Assembly (NCBI GenBank): GCA_002403335.1
Contig: DHHO01000016.1
Coordinates: 12,948 to 76,947, forward strand
Direction: 5' to 3'
Source: Caldiserica bacterium UBA4770
GTDB lineage: Bacteria; Caldisericota; Caldisericia; Caldisericales; Caldisericaceae
DNA length: 64,000 nucleotides
Part shown: positions 33,710 to 41,914 of the stretch, piece by piece
Layout: each line of letters starts with the position of its first letter
How positions within the stretch are numbered: the stretch's first letter is position 1
The notes under the pieces: generated by a model
Told to the model about the DNA's origin: nothing
Seen by the model: only the letters and a program-made list of their open reading frames with translations
Databases searched by the model: none
Translations under genes and position numbers: made by a program

Positions 33710-34978
33710 ATGAAAAAAGGGTTTTTGTTTGTTCTTTTATTTGCAGTTTTTTTTGTCGTTTTTCTTACAGGATGTGCTACTTCTCCATTCCCCAACGTTA
33801 CAGAAAGCGGAGTTATCGTACAGACGATTGCTCAGGGAAGACCAATGGAGAATATCAATATTGGAGTACAGGTTACCAACAATACATCTGACTATATAGG
33901 AAATGTCAGGGTGAGCCTTGTTTCAATAAATGGTAATGATAACCTTGCTCCATTCGAATTATGGAAGAGCAAGAGGGAGGCTGACTTAAGGGAGGTTGCC
34001 AATACTACTACTCTTGACTCGGGAAAGTCCTCGACCTTCTATTTTAGGGTAACTTCCTATAATTATCTTGAACCAAAGGCATATCCAATGGTAATAAATG
34101 TAACATACAGAGATGCAAATGGTATTGACCAAACTATTACGAAGAATAGCGTTATTGAAGTTCTTGCTCCTAATGGATTTTATAAATTTATGAGAGATAT
34201 TATTGATTGGATATATAGGTTGGTAAGAAACTATGGTGTTGCAATTATAATTCTCACTCTGATTGTTAAGCTTGTAAGCCATCCACTTACAAGGTCGCAG
34301 CTCAGGTCTACGGCAAGAATCAGTGAATTACAGCCAGAAATGAAGAAAATACAGGAGAAATATAGAGATAATCCTCAAAAGATGAACCAGGAGATCTCTC
34401 GACTCTATAAGGAACACAATGTGAGCATGATGGGGGGATGCTTGCCACTTATTGTTCAGCTTCCAATCTTTTTTATATTATATGGAGCGCTTCAAAACTA
34501 TTCACCTTTCAATACCTCCGCTTTCCTGTGGTTAAAAGACTTGAATACCCCTGACCCCTACTATGTATTGCCGGTACTTGTCTTTATTTCTATGTTTCTC
34601 CAGAGTAAAAGCTCACAGGTGCCAGGTTCTCCCCCTGACCCAAATACAAGAATGATGACTTACTTTCTTCCAGCCATATTTGGATTCATGTCAATTCAGT
34701 GGGCGCCCTCCATACTTATTTACTGGATCACATTTTCTATTGCTCAGGTTGGGGAATCCAAACTTATTTTAAGGAGGTTGAGACCGGTTCCTTCAACTAT
34801 CAGTAGCGATGTGGAAAGACCAAAAGAAATGAAAGAGCTTGATAGTATAGTAAGGGAAGATAAAGCAAAGACACAACCTTCTAAGAAAGAGAAAAAGCAG
34901 GTTACGGAAGAGTCGCAGATGCGCAAACAGAAAGAGGGTGGCAAGAAGAAGAGTGGTGGAACAAAGGAGAAAAAGTAA
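33710..34978 (+). CDS. yidC: Membrane protein insertase YidC, lipoprotein type
   Basis: Inserts membrane proteins with or without Sec, 422 residues. A lipobox (FLTGC, Cys22) marks it as a lipoprotein, as in Bacillus SpoIIIJ. Residues about 23-155 form an extra extracytoplasmic beta domain, smaller than the proteobacterial one and different in sequence (IGVQVTNNTSDYIGNVRVSL). The conserved YidC core follows (about 165-365): IIILTLIVKLVSHPLTRSQL, then MGGCLPLIVQLPIFFILYGA. The C-terminal tail is very lysine-rich, as in forms that touch the ribosome. GAGGAGG precedes the start. Confidence 0.93.
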   Translation: MKKGFLFVLLFAVFFVVFLTGCATSPFPNVTESGVIVQTIAQGRPMENINIGVQVTNNTSDYIGNVRVSLVSINGNDNLAPFELWKSKREADLREVANTTTLDSGKSSTFYFRVTSYNYLEPKAYPMVINVTYRDANGIDQTITKNSVIEVLAPNGFYKFMRDIIDWIYRLVRNYGVAIIILTLIVKLVSHPLTRSQLRSTARISELQPEMKKIQEKYRDNPQKMNQEISRLYKEHNVSMMGGCLPLIVQLPIFFILYGALQNYSPFNTSAFLWLKDLNTPDPYYVLPVLVFISMFLQSKSSQVPGSPPDPNTRMMTYFLPAIFGFMSIQWAPSILIYWITFSIAQVGESKLILRRLRPVPSTISSDVERPKEMKELDSIVREDKAKTQPSKKEKKQVTEESQMRKQKEGGKKKSGGTKEKK

Positions 34979-34979
34979 G

Positions 34980-35429
34980 ATGGTTGAAGAGAAAGTCTTA
35001 GAGCTCGTCACGGAGATCTTTCAAAGCGTTGGAGAAGATGTAAGGATTGTAAAGGGTAGAAAATTCGACGGATTTTATGTAGATATTCAGAACCTTAAAG
35101 AACCCGCGATTTTCATTGGTAAAAATGGAATTGTGCTCAGGTCAATGCAATATATTCTGAACGTTTATGCACACCGCCTTGACCAAAATTTTCCTACTAT
35201 TATTCTTGACGTAAACGGCTATAAGATGGATCAATTTGAAATGCTCAAGACTATTGCAATCAACGCAGCCCTCAGAGCAAAAAGGCTCAAGGAACCCGTT
35301 GAGCTAAAGCCAATGTCGGCTTCTGCAAGGAGAATTATTCACATCACTTTAAAGAATTACCCTGATGTCTGGACAAGGAGTATAGGGAAAGAGCCAAGGA
35401 GAAGGGTCATTGTTGATGTTAAAAAATAG
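34980..35429 (+). CDS. khpB: KH-R3H RNA-binding protein (Jag/KhpB-like)
   Basis: RNA-binding protein usually found next to yidC, 149 residues. It has a KH domain (about 35-75, FIGKNGIVLRSMQYILNVYA) and a C-terminal R3H-like region (about 100-149, SASARRIIHITLKNYPDVWT). The N-terminal Jag_N domain of many homologues is missing. It starts two bases after yidC ends. In Firmicutes the family influences cell envelope and small-RNA biology; here the role is inferred from family. Confidence 0.85.
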   Translation: MVEEKVLELVTEIFQSVGEDVRIVKGRKFDGFYVDIQNLKEPAIFIGKNGIVLRSMQYILNVYAHRLDQNFPTIILDVNGYKMDQFEMLKTIAINAALRAKRLKEPVELKPMSASARRIIHITLKNYPDVWTRSIGKEPRRRVIVDVKK

Positions 35430-35463
35430 GTTTTTCAGTAAACTGGATTTCTGTTGTAATCAG

Positions 35464-35479
35464 GGGGGCATGCGCCCCC
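35464..35479 (+). terminator. GC-rich hairpin between khpB and mnmE
   Basis: GGGGGC (35464-35469), loop ATGC, GCCCCC (35474-35479), then TTTAAAGAA. It can end the upstream transcript, but the tail is short of T, and it lies only nine bases before the TTG start of mnmE, where it would also mask the ribosome-binding region. Confidence 0.55.
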
Positions 35480-35488
35480 TTTAAAGAA

Positions 35489-36835
35489 TTGAAAGATACA
35501 ATTGCTGCCATTTCAACTCCAAGAGGTTTTGGGGGAATTGGTATTATAAGGATGTCGGGAAAAGAAGCAAAGGTCATTGCAGAAAAGGTATTCTCCAGGA
35601 ATCTCGAAGAGCCAGGAAGGGCTTACGCCGGCATTGTTTTTGACCCTAATACGAGGGAGAAGATCGATACCTGTGTTGGTATTTATTATAAAGCACCCCA
35701 TTCTTATACTGGAGAAGACGTTGTTGAACTCCAGATGCACGGTGGAATAAAGAACCTCGAGGTTGTGCTTGGTACGCTTCTTAACCTTGGTTCACGACTT
35801 GCTGAAAGGGGAGAATTTACAAGAAGGGCATTCCTAAATGGGAAAATGGACCTTCTTGAGGCTTCTGCTGTCATAGAGCTTATTGAGGCAAAGACGGATA
35901 GAGCACTGAAGATTGCTTCAAAAAGACTCTTTGGAGAGGCAAGTGGAAAGATAGATAGTCTGAAGGAGAAAGTTTTGAATCTTCTTTCTGTCATTGAAGG
36001 GAGTATTGATTTTCCTTTTGATGTCGAGAACGTTGAGGAGGAGGAGATTCTTAAGAGGCTGGAGGAGATTAGAGAAGAAATTCAATTAATGCTCTCTTCT
36101 TACAGGATAGTAAGAAAGATAAGGGATGGTGTAAATGTTGTAATTGCTGGTAAACCAAATGTGGGAAAGTCAACACTTCTCAATACACTTCTCAGATTTG
36201 AAAGAGCAATTGTCAGTGAAACTCCTGGTACTACGAGGGATACTGTCGAAGAGGTCATAGATTTTTACGGATTTCCCGTAAAGCTTATTGATACTGCTGG
36301 AGTAAGAGAGAGTCCTGATAAGATTGAGGCTCTTGGTATGGAAAGGACATTGAAGGCTATTGAGGAAAGTGATCTTGTTCTGTTTGTTTTTGATGCAGCT
36401 GAGACGCTTTCTTCTGAGGATATATACCTTGCACACCTTACGGAAGGGCGTGAGAGAATTATTGTCCTCAATAAGATGGACCTTCCATATTTGGTTGACA
36501 GGGAGGAACTTGAGAATCTCTTTAAGGGTGAAGAAATAATTGAGACATCGGCACTGAAAAAGCAGGGTATTGAGGAACTTGAAAGAATGATGCTTGAGCA
36601 CATTTCCCCTGTTTACATTGAAGACGGATTTATCGCTGATGAAAGAGAAAAGGGGATTCTTACGCAAATCCTGGGGCACATTGAAGCGGCTATTTCTATT
36701 TCAGGTAAAGGTGGAGATGAGCTTATTGCCGAGGAATTGAAAGAGGTAATAAGCAAGCTGGGCGTTATATCGGGAGAAGGAGCTACTGAAGATATACTTG
36801 ATGAAATTTTTTTACGTTTTTGCATTGGTAAATAA
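35489..36835 (+). CDS. mnmE: tRNA modification GTPase MnmE
   Basis: With MnmG it modifies uridine 34 of several tRNAs. The 448-residue protein has the N-terminal folate-binding domain (DTIAAISTPRGFGGIGIIRM), G1 GKPNVGKSTLLN, G2 ETPGTTRD, G3 DTAG, G4 NKMD and the C-terminal catalytic CIGK. The start is a TTG with no good ribosome site, placed just after a hairpin; an ATT further up is possible, but the family start fits the TTG. mnmG is not in the window. Confidence 0.93.
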   Translation: MKDTIAAISTPRGFGGIGIIRMSGKEAKVIAEKVFSRNLEEPGRAYAGIVFDPNTREKIDTCVGIYYKAPHSYTGEDVVELQMHGGIKNLEVVLGTLLNLGSRLAERGEFTRRAFLNGKMDLLEASAVIELIEAKTDRALKIASKRLFGEASGKIDSLKEKVLNLLSVIEGSIDFPFDVENVEEEEILKRLEEIREEIQLMLSSYRIVRKIRDGVNVVIAGKPNVGKSTLLNTLLRFERAIVSETPGTTRDTVEEVIDFYGFPVKLIDTAGVRESPDKIEALGMERTLKAIEESDLVLFVFDAAETLSSEDIYLAHLTEGRERIIVLNKMDLPYLVDREELENLFKGEEIIETSALKKQGIEELERMMLEHISPVYIEDGFIADEREKGILTQILGHIEAAISISGKGGDELIAEELKEVISKLGVISGEGATEDILDEIFLRFCIGK

Positions 36836-36858
36836 ATTTTTAAAAGATTAATTTTTGC

Positions 36859-36864
36859 TATAAT
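36859..36864 (+). promoter_or_regulatory. Possible -10 box for tldD-tldE
   Basis: TATAAT in the 53-nt gap after mnmE, with only TTTTTA as a -35 at 16 nt. AAGGAGG follows before the GTG start. Confidence 0.35.
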
Positions 36865-36888
36865 CTCTTGTTGATAAGGAGGCTTAAT

Positions 36889-38328
36889 GTGGAGAGAGTC
36901 ATTGAAGAGGCTCTTTTAACGGGTAAAAAACTTGGTGCTTCTTACGTTGAGGCAAGGGTGATTGACCGGGAGATTGAGGAAATATCCACAAAAGATGGTA
37001 GTGTGGAAGGAATAAAGCATTCAACTTCAAAAGGCTTCGGAGTGAGAGTTATCTGTAATGGAAGCTGGGGGTTTTCCTCTTCGTTTAATGTAAGCGATGC
37101 TGAAGTGAAGAGGGTTACGGAAGAGGCTGTTGAGATTGCAAAGGCGTCTGCACTCACAAAGATTGATGATGTAAAACTCAGGGAAACCGATATATATCAG
37201 GATAAGGTTCCACAACCAGTAAAGATTGACCCTTTTTCAGTATCGCTTGAAAAGAAGATTGATACTCTTATTGAACTTAATAAATTGATGAATAAAGAGG
37301 GTGTGATTGTGAGAAGGGCTAATATGCATTTCTCGAGGGAATGGAAGACATTTGCTTCCTCTGAGGGGGCATTCCTCGAAATGGAGAGAATTGTAAGTGG
37401 GGCGGGTCTCGCATCTATTGCCTCTAATGGGAAGGAAATTCAAATGAGAAGTTATCCATCTTCTTTTGGTGGGGATCTTCAGAGGAAAGGATTTGAATGG
37501 ATTGAGGAGCTAAAGCTGCAAGAAAATGCTGAGAATACAGCCAGGGAATCTATTGCTCTTCTTAATGCAAAACCATGCCCCTCAGGAAAAATGGATATTA
37601 TACTTCATCCCAATCAGATGGTGCTTCAGATACATGAATCATGCGGCCATCCTACCGAACTGGACAGGGTATTAGGTGAGGAGGCTTCCTATGCAGGGAC
37701 TTCATTCCTTACTCCTGATAAATTAGGTAAATTTAGATATGGTTCAGATATTGTTAATATTGTAGCGGACGCTACCGCTCCATATGCCCTGGGAGGGTTT
37801 GCCTACGATGACGAGGGAGTAAAGGCAAGGAAGGTTTATCTCATTAAGAATGGTATCTTTGTTGGGTATCTTAATTCAAGAGAGACTGCCCAAAAGCTTG
37901 GGCTTGAGCCTATGGGAGCAATGAGAGCGGACAACTGGAACAGAATGCCTATTATTAGAATGACAAGCGTAAATCTGGAGCCTGGAGATAAAACCCTTGA
38001 GGAACTCATTCAGGGTGTTGATTATGGGATTCTTATGTCAACAAATAGAAGCTGGAGTATTGATCAGATGAGGTTGAACTTCCAGTTTGGGACAGAGATT
38101 GGGTGGGAGATTCGCAATGGGAAGATTCAGGATATGGTAAAAAACCCCACTTACTCAGGGATTACCTACGAATTCTGGAGAAGCTGTGACGGTATTGGCA
38201 ATGAAAATTATTACCACATATTCGGGCTTCCCAACTGTGGCAAAGGAGAGCCGCCTCAGGTAATGGAGGTAAGTCATGGCTCTTCCTATGCAAGATTTAG
38301 AAATGTTCAAGTGGGGGTGCTTAGATGA
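36889..38328 (+). CDS. tldD: TldD metalloprotease subunit
   Basis: Catalytic subunit of the TldD/TldE protease, which degrades unfolded or modified peptides in the cytoplasm. The 479-residue product contains the zinc motif HESCGHPTELDRVLG (HExxxH) and the C-terminal landmarks PNCGKGEPPQVMEVSHG. AAGGAGG is placed for the GTG at 36889; an ATG two bases earlier is out of frame. It overlaps tldE by four bases, so the two are made together. Confidence 0.93.
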   Translation: MERVIEEALLTGKKLGASYVEARVIDREIEEISTKDGSVEGIKHSTSKGFGVRVICNGSWGFSSSFNVSDAEVKRVTEEAVEIAKASALTKIDDVKLRETDIYQDKVPQPVKIDPFSVSLEKKIDTLIELNKLMNKEGVIVRRANMHFSREWKTFASSEGAFLEMERIVSGAGLASIASNGKEIQMRSYPSSFGGDLQRKGFEWIEELKLQENAENTARESIALLNAKPCPSGKMDIILHPNQMVLQIHESCGHPTELDRVLGEEASYAGTSFLTPDKLGKFRYGSDIVNIVADATAPYALGGFAYDDEGVKARKVYLIKNGIFVGYLNSRETAQKLGLEPMGAMRADNWNRMPIIRMTSVNLEPGDKTLEELIQGVDYGILMSTNRSWSIDQMRLNFQFGTEIGWEIRNGKIQDMVKNPTYSGITYEFWRSCDGIGNENYYHIFGLPNCGKGEPPQVMEVSHGSSYARFRNVQVGVLR

Positions 38329-39653
38329 ATAAAGATGAGTTAGAGAAAATCCTCAGGAAGACAATTGGTGTTTCAAAGGGGGAAACAGAGGCAGTTGTTC
38401 TTGGGGGAAGGTCTTATGTGACTGCTTTTGCAAATAATTATATTCATAGGAATGTTGGAGAGAATAATTACACTCTCTCTATAAGGGTTGCCTTTGGCAA
38501 GAGAGTGGGAAGTGTAACAGTTAACGATTTTAATGAAGGCGCAATTGAGGATGCTGTGAAAAGGGCAGAGGAGATTGCAAAATCTTCTTCAGAAATTCCT
38601 GATTTTGTATCATTTGCAAAACCTGAGGAAGTACCGGAGAGATCTTTCTTCCTTGAAAGCACGGAACAAGCATCCCCGTCATTGCGGGCAGAATATGTTA
38701 AAAAGATTATAGATACTGCCAAAGAAAAGGGACTTAATGCCAATGGTACATTTACAACCGAGGAAATGGCTTTGGGTGTTGCAAATTCTCTTGGGGTTAT
38801 GAGAATTTCTCAGCTTACTACTGCATCTCTTAAGAGTGTAATAATGAGTGATACCTCAAGTGGTTATTCCCTGGCTACCTCTATAGATATCAACGATATC
38901 TCCGTAGACTCTGTTATTAAAGAGAGTGTCTCCCTTGCTCTGTCTGGTAAGAACCCTCTACCAATAGAACCTGGTAAGTATGAAGTAATTCTTTCTCCTT
39001 ATGCATTTTCAGAGTTTCTTTCTTCTCTCTGCTACCTTACCTTCAATGCAAGGGCAGTGGAAGAATGCTCAAGCTTCTTCCTTGACAATTTTGGTAAGAA
39101 GATGTTTCCAGAGCATGTGACCATATATGATGATGGGCTTTCTTCGGAGACCATTCCTATGCCTTTTGATTTCGAGGGGGTGCCTAAGAAGAGGGTTTAC
39201 TTCATTAAAAATGGCGTTATAACAGATGTTGTCTATGATACACTTACTGCCTATAAGGTAGGGAGGGAATCCACAGGACACTCGCTCCCCCAGCCAAGTG
39301 ATTTCAGTCCATATCCTATGAATGTGATTATGGAGGGGGGTAGTTTAGCAAGAGACGAGATCATCTCTCATGTTGAGAAAGGGCTTTATGTACACCGTTT
39401 CTGGTATACAAACCCCATGGATCCAAGAAGGGCAGTGATTACAGGAATGACAAGGGACGGCCTATTCCTGATTGAGGGAGGCAAAATTACCAAGCCAGTG
39501 AAGAATATGAGATTTACAGAGAGCGCTATAGATGCATTGGCTAATTGTGTTGAAGTAAGTAAGGAAAAGAAAATTAATTATGAAGGAACATCAATAACCG
39601 TTCCCTATGTGAGAATAAAGGATTTTATGTTTACAAGTGCTACTGAGTTTTAG
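38325..39653 (+). CDS. tldE: TldE/PmbA subunit of the TldD/E protease
   Basis: Non-catalytic partner of TldD, 442 residues, lacking the HExxxH motif. Seen: the N-terminal NYTLSIRVAFGKRVGSVTVN, AYKVGRESTGHSL in the place of the active-site cleft, and the C-terminal GMTRDGLFLIEGGKITKPVK. Start and tldD stop overlap (ATGA). The complex is a heterodimer with the active site in TldD. No microcin or peptide-antibiotic precursor is visible nearby, so the role is probably general peptide turnover. Confidence 0.9.
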   Translation: MNKDELEKILRKTIGVSKGETEAVVLGGRSYVTAFANNYIHRNVGENNYTLSIRVAFGKRVGSVTVNDFNEGAIEDAVKRAEEIAKSSSEIPDFVSFAKPEEVPERSFFLESTEQASPSLRAEYVKKIIDTAKEKGLNANGTFTTEEMALGVANSLGVMRISQLTTASLKSVIMSDTSSGYSLATSIDINDISVDSVIKESVSLALSGKNPLPIEPGKYEVILSPYAFSEFLSSLCYLTFNARAVEECSSFFLDNFGKKMFPEHVTIYDDGLSSETIPMPFDFEGVPKKRVYFIKNGVITDVVYDTLTAYKVGRESTGHSLPQPSDFSPYPMNVIMEGGSLARDEIISHVEKGLYVHRFWYTNPMDPRRAVITGMTRDGLFLIEGGKITKPVKNMRFTESAIDALANCVEVSKEKKINYEGTSITVPYVRIKDFMFTSATEF

Positions 39654-39661
39654 GAGGTTAT

Positions 39662-40687
39662 ATGAAGAGATTTGGGATTTTGTGTGATGGTGGAGATGCT
39701 CCCGGTATAAATGCGGCCATAAGAGCTGTTGCAAGAGCCTCTTTTGAGAGAAATTTTGAAGTCCTGGGCTTTATTGATGGATTTGAAGGGCTCATCCGTA
39801 ATGATGTAAGAATTATGACAAAGCAAACAGTTTCAGGTATTCTGACGGCAGGAGGCTCTATCCTTGGTATATCCAGAATAAACCCCTTCGGGGATCCAAA
39901 GCATATTGAGGCAATCAAGGAAAATTTCAAAAGAAATTCGATTACGATGCTCATTACCATCGGGGATAGGGATACTGTAAGTATTGCTTACAGACTTTCT
40001 AACGAAGGCATTCCCTCTATTGTGATACCAAAGACGATTGATAATGATGTCTACGGCACGGATTATTCAATTGGTTTTCATACAGCATTAGAGACAATTG
40101 CTAATTCTCTTGATAGTCTTCATTCCACTGCATCTGCTCACCACAGGATTATGGTTGTTGAGACAATGGGTAGAGAAACAGGGTGGCTTGCTCTTTTTGG
40201 TGGTCTTGCAGGAGGGGCCGATTATGTTATTATTCCAGAAGTGTCATATGATTTAGGTGAAGCTGCAGAGCATATAAAAGAGAGAAAGAGCGAGGGAAAA
40301 AATTTCAGCATTATTGTCGTTGCAGAAGGAGTAAAACTCCCACAGGATCTGGAGAGAAGTATTGAGAAGGATGAATTTGGTCACCCCGTGAGCGGGAAGA
40401 GAAGGATTGGTTACTATATTGCAGAGGGCCTGGAAAAATTGACGGGCATCAAAGCGAGAACAACTGTCCTTGGCTATATACAGAGAGGGGGAATTCCAAC
40501 GGTAAGTGACAGGATTCTTGCAACAAGATTTGGTGTTGCCGCTGTTGAATTTGCTTCTCAGGGGAAGTTTAATGGAGTTTTGGGTGTAAAAGATTCGGGC
40601 ATAATCTTTAGCTCTTTCGAGGATTGTGTCAACAAGATAAAGTATGTGGATATATCTTATCTTAACTTAGCTAAAATTTTCTTCTAA
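39662..40687 (+). CDS. pfkA: 6-phosphofructokinase, PPi-type signature with unusual phosphate-binding loop
   Basis: Phosphorylates fructose 6-phosphate in glycolysis, 341 residues. Typical parts: GGDAPGINAAIRA, TAGGSILG, the catalytic IPKTIDNDVYGTD and VETMGRETGWLALFGGLAGG. Lysine in PKTIDND is the mark of PPi-dependent enzymes (ATP enzymes have PGTIDND). The donor-specificity loop, usually GGDGS (ATP) or GGDDT (PPi), reads IGDRDT, so the usual GGD aspartate is arginine. This points to a PPi-type or otherwise altered enzyme; the donor cannot be fixed by sequence alone. AGGAGG precedes the start, 8 bases after tldE. Confidence 0.85.
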   Translation: MKRFGILCDGGDAPGINAAIRAVARASFERNFEVLGFIDGFEGLIRNDVRIMTKQTVSGILTAGGSILGISRINPFGDPKHIEAIKENFKRNSITMLITIGDRDTVSIAYRLSNEGIPSIVIPKTIDNDVYGTDYSIGFHTALETIANSLDSLHSTASAHHRIMVVETMGRETGWLALFGGLAGGADYVIIPEVSYDLGEAAEHIKERKSEGKNFSIIVVAEGVKLPQDLERSIEKDEFGHPVSGKRRIGYYIAEGLEKLTGIKARTTVLGYIQRGGIPTVSDRILATRFGVAAVEFASQGKFNGVLGVKDSGIIFSSFEDCVNKIKYVDISYLNLAKIFF

Positions 40688-40688
40688 C

Positions 40689-41324
40689 ATGCTTGAAGGA
40701 AGCCTTAAGGATTTTTCTCTTGATGAAGTATTGCAGATGGTTTCCCTCGGGGAGAAGACAGGGGAGCTTGTTCTTGAGGGAGAGACCGCCATTGGGAAAA
40801 AGAGTGGAAAGATCTATTTTGAGAATGGCATAGTAAAGGATGCTGAGACAGAAGAAGTTAGAGGAGAAGTTGCAATTGTAGAGCTCCTGAATATCAGGGA
40901 TGGTACCTTTAAGTTTGTTCCCCGTGATGTTGGTGATATAAAAAGATCAATAAATAAATCAATCCCGGATCTTGTGTTGCTTGCGACTTCAAAGCTTGAT
41001 GAGTGGAACAGAGTTAAAAATAGAGTTGCCTCTGTGGATTCTACTTTTAAGCTTTCAACTGATGAAGTACCCGAGGAGATAACTCTTACCCCCCTTGATT
41101 GGAAAGTCCTTTCCCTTCTGGGGAAAGGATATACAGTAAGGGAGGCTGCTCTTAAGTTAAATATGACTGTATTTGATGTTGCAAAGATTGCCTATGGGCT
41201 TGTAGCGCTTAAGATTTTAAGAGAAGCAGGAGAGAAGAATCCGCAAGATGATACCATTGTTAAAACAAAAGGAGCCCCGAGGACTTTTATTACAAAGCTT
41301 ATTGAAAGAGTAAAAAGAGAATGA
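40689..41324 (+). CDS. PATAN (DUF4388) domain protein with helical C-terminus
   Basis: Adaptor-like protein of 211 residues. Residues 1 to about 95 form a PATAN domain (LEGSLKDFSLDEVLQMVSLG, KSGKIYFENGIVKDAETEEV), often found with GTPases and response regulators. A winged-helix-like part (about 125-185, LTPLDWKVLSLLGKGYTVRE) follows. It starts one base after pfkA and overlaps the small GTPase by four bases, so it is probably a regulator or effector of that GTPase. Confidence 0.75.
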   Translation: MLEGSLKDFSLDEVLQMVSLGEKTGELVLEGETAIGKKSGKIYFENGIVKDAETEEVRGEVAIVELLNIRDGTFKFVPRDVGDIKRSINKSIPDLVLLATSKLDEWNRVKNRVASVDSTFKLSTDEVPEEITLTPLDWKVLSLLGKGYTVREAALKLNMTVFDVAKIAYGLVALKILREAGEKNPQDDTIVKTKGAPRTFITKLIERVKRE

Positions 41325-41860
41325 AAAGGTACAAGATTATTATCTCAGGGCCTTTTGCAGCTGGTAAAACAACATTTATAAAGACGATAAGCGAGATTGC
41401 CATGGTTGAAACAGATAGGAAGGTAACAGACAGCGAGGAATCCGCTGTGAAGGATTTTACAACTGTTGCAATGGATTTTGGAAGAATTACTATTGATGGA
41501 GAGACTGTGCTTCATATATTTGGTACACCAGGACAATTCAGATTTAATTATATGTGGAGCATCCTGGTGAAGGATGCAATTGGTATTATCATTATTGTTG
41601 ATTCTGGAGAGGTTGAGACATTTGAGGATGCCTCTGACATGTTGAATTTTTTCAGGGTAAAGACTGATTGTCCCATTGTTGTTGCACTTAATCATTTTAA
41701 GGATAAGGAAAAAATAAGTGTAGAGGAGCTCAGAGAGGATATGAATATCCCGCCTGAGATTCCTGTAGTTGAATGTGAAGCAACTGATAAGGAAAGTGTT
41801 AAAAATGTCCTTTTAACTCTACTACAGTTAATTTTAACCCAGGGAGATTTATATGATTGA
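41321..41860 (+). CDS. MglA/Ras-like small GTPase
   Basis: A 179-residue single-domain G protein of the bacterial MglA/Rab-like group. G1 is GPFAAGKTTFI, G3 is the altered HIFGTPGQFRF (the usual aspartate of DxxG is replaced), and G4 is NHFKD. Paired PATAN protein and GTPase genes are known in Thermus-Deinococcus and other deep lineages and are thought to control polarity, motility or surface processes. Its partner overlaps upstream. The stop codon lies inside the -35 box of the next promoter. Confidence 0.8.
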   Translation: MKRYKIIISGPFAAGKTTFIKTISEIAMVETDRKVTDSEESAVKDFTTVAMDFGRITIDGETVLHIFGTPGQFRFNYMWSILVKDAIGIIIIVDSGEVETFEDASDMLNFFRVKTDCPIVVALNHFKDKEKISVEELREDMNIPPEIPVVECEATDKESVKNVLLTLLQLILTQGDLYD

Positions 41861-41884
41861 CAACATTTTCAATAATTATATAAT
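41857..41884 (+). promoter_or_regulatory. Promoter of the nucleoside-importer operon
   Basis: Perfect TTGACA (41857-41862), 16-nt spacer, perfect TATAAT (41879-41884), overlapping the end of the GTPase gene. The strongest consensus promoter in the window. AAGGAGG precedes the following ATG. Confidence 0.85.
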
Positions 41885-41914
41885 ATATTCAAATCCTTTC
41901 GAAAGGAGGAAGGA

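Noticed and set aside
36170..36679. 169-codon antisense frame inside mnmE
   Set aside because: Antisense shadow of the G domain; no ribosome site and no recognisable motif.
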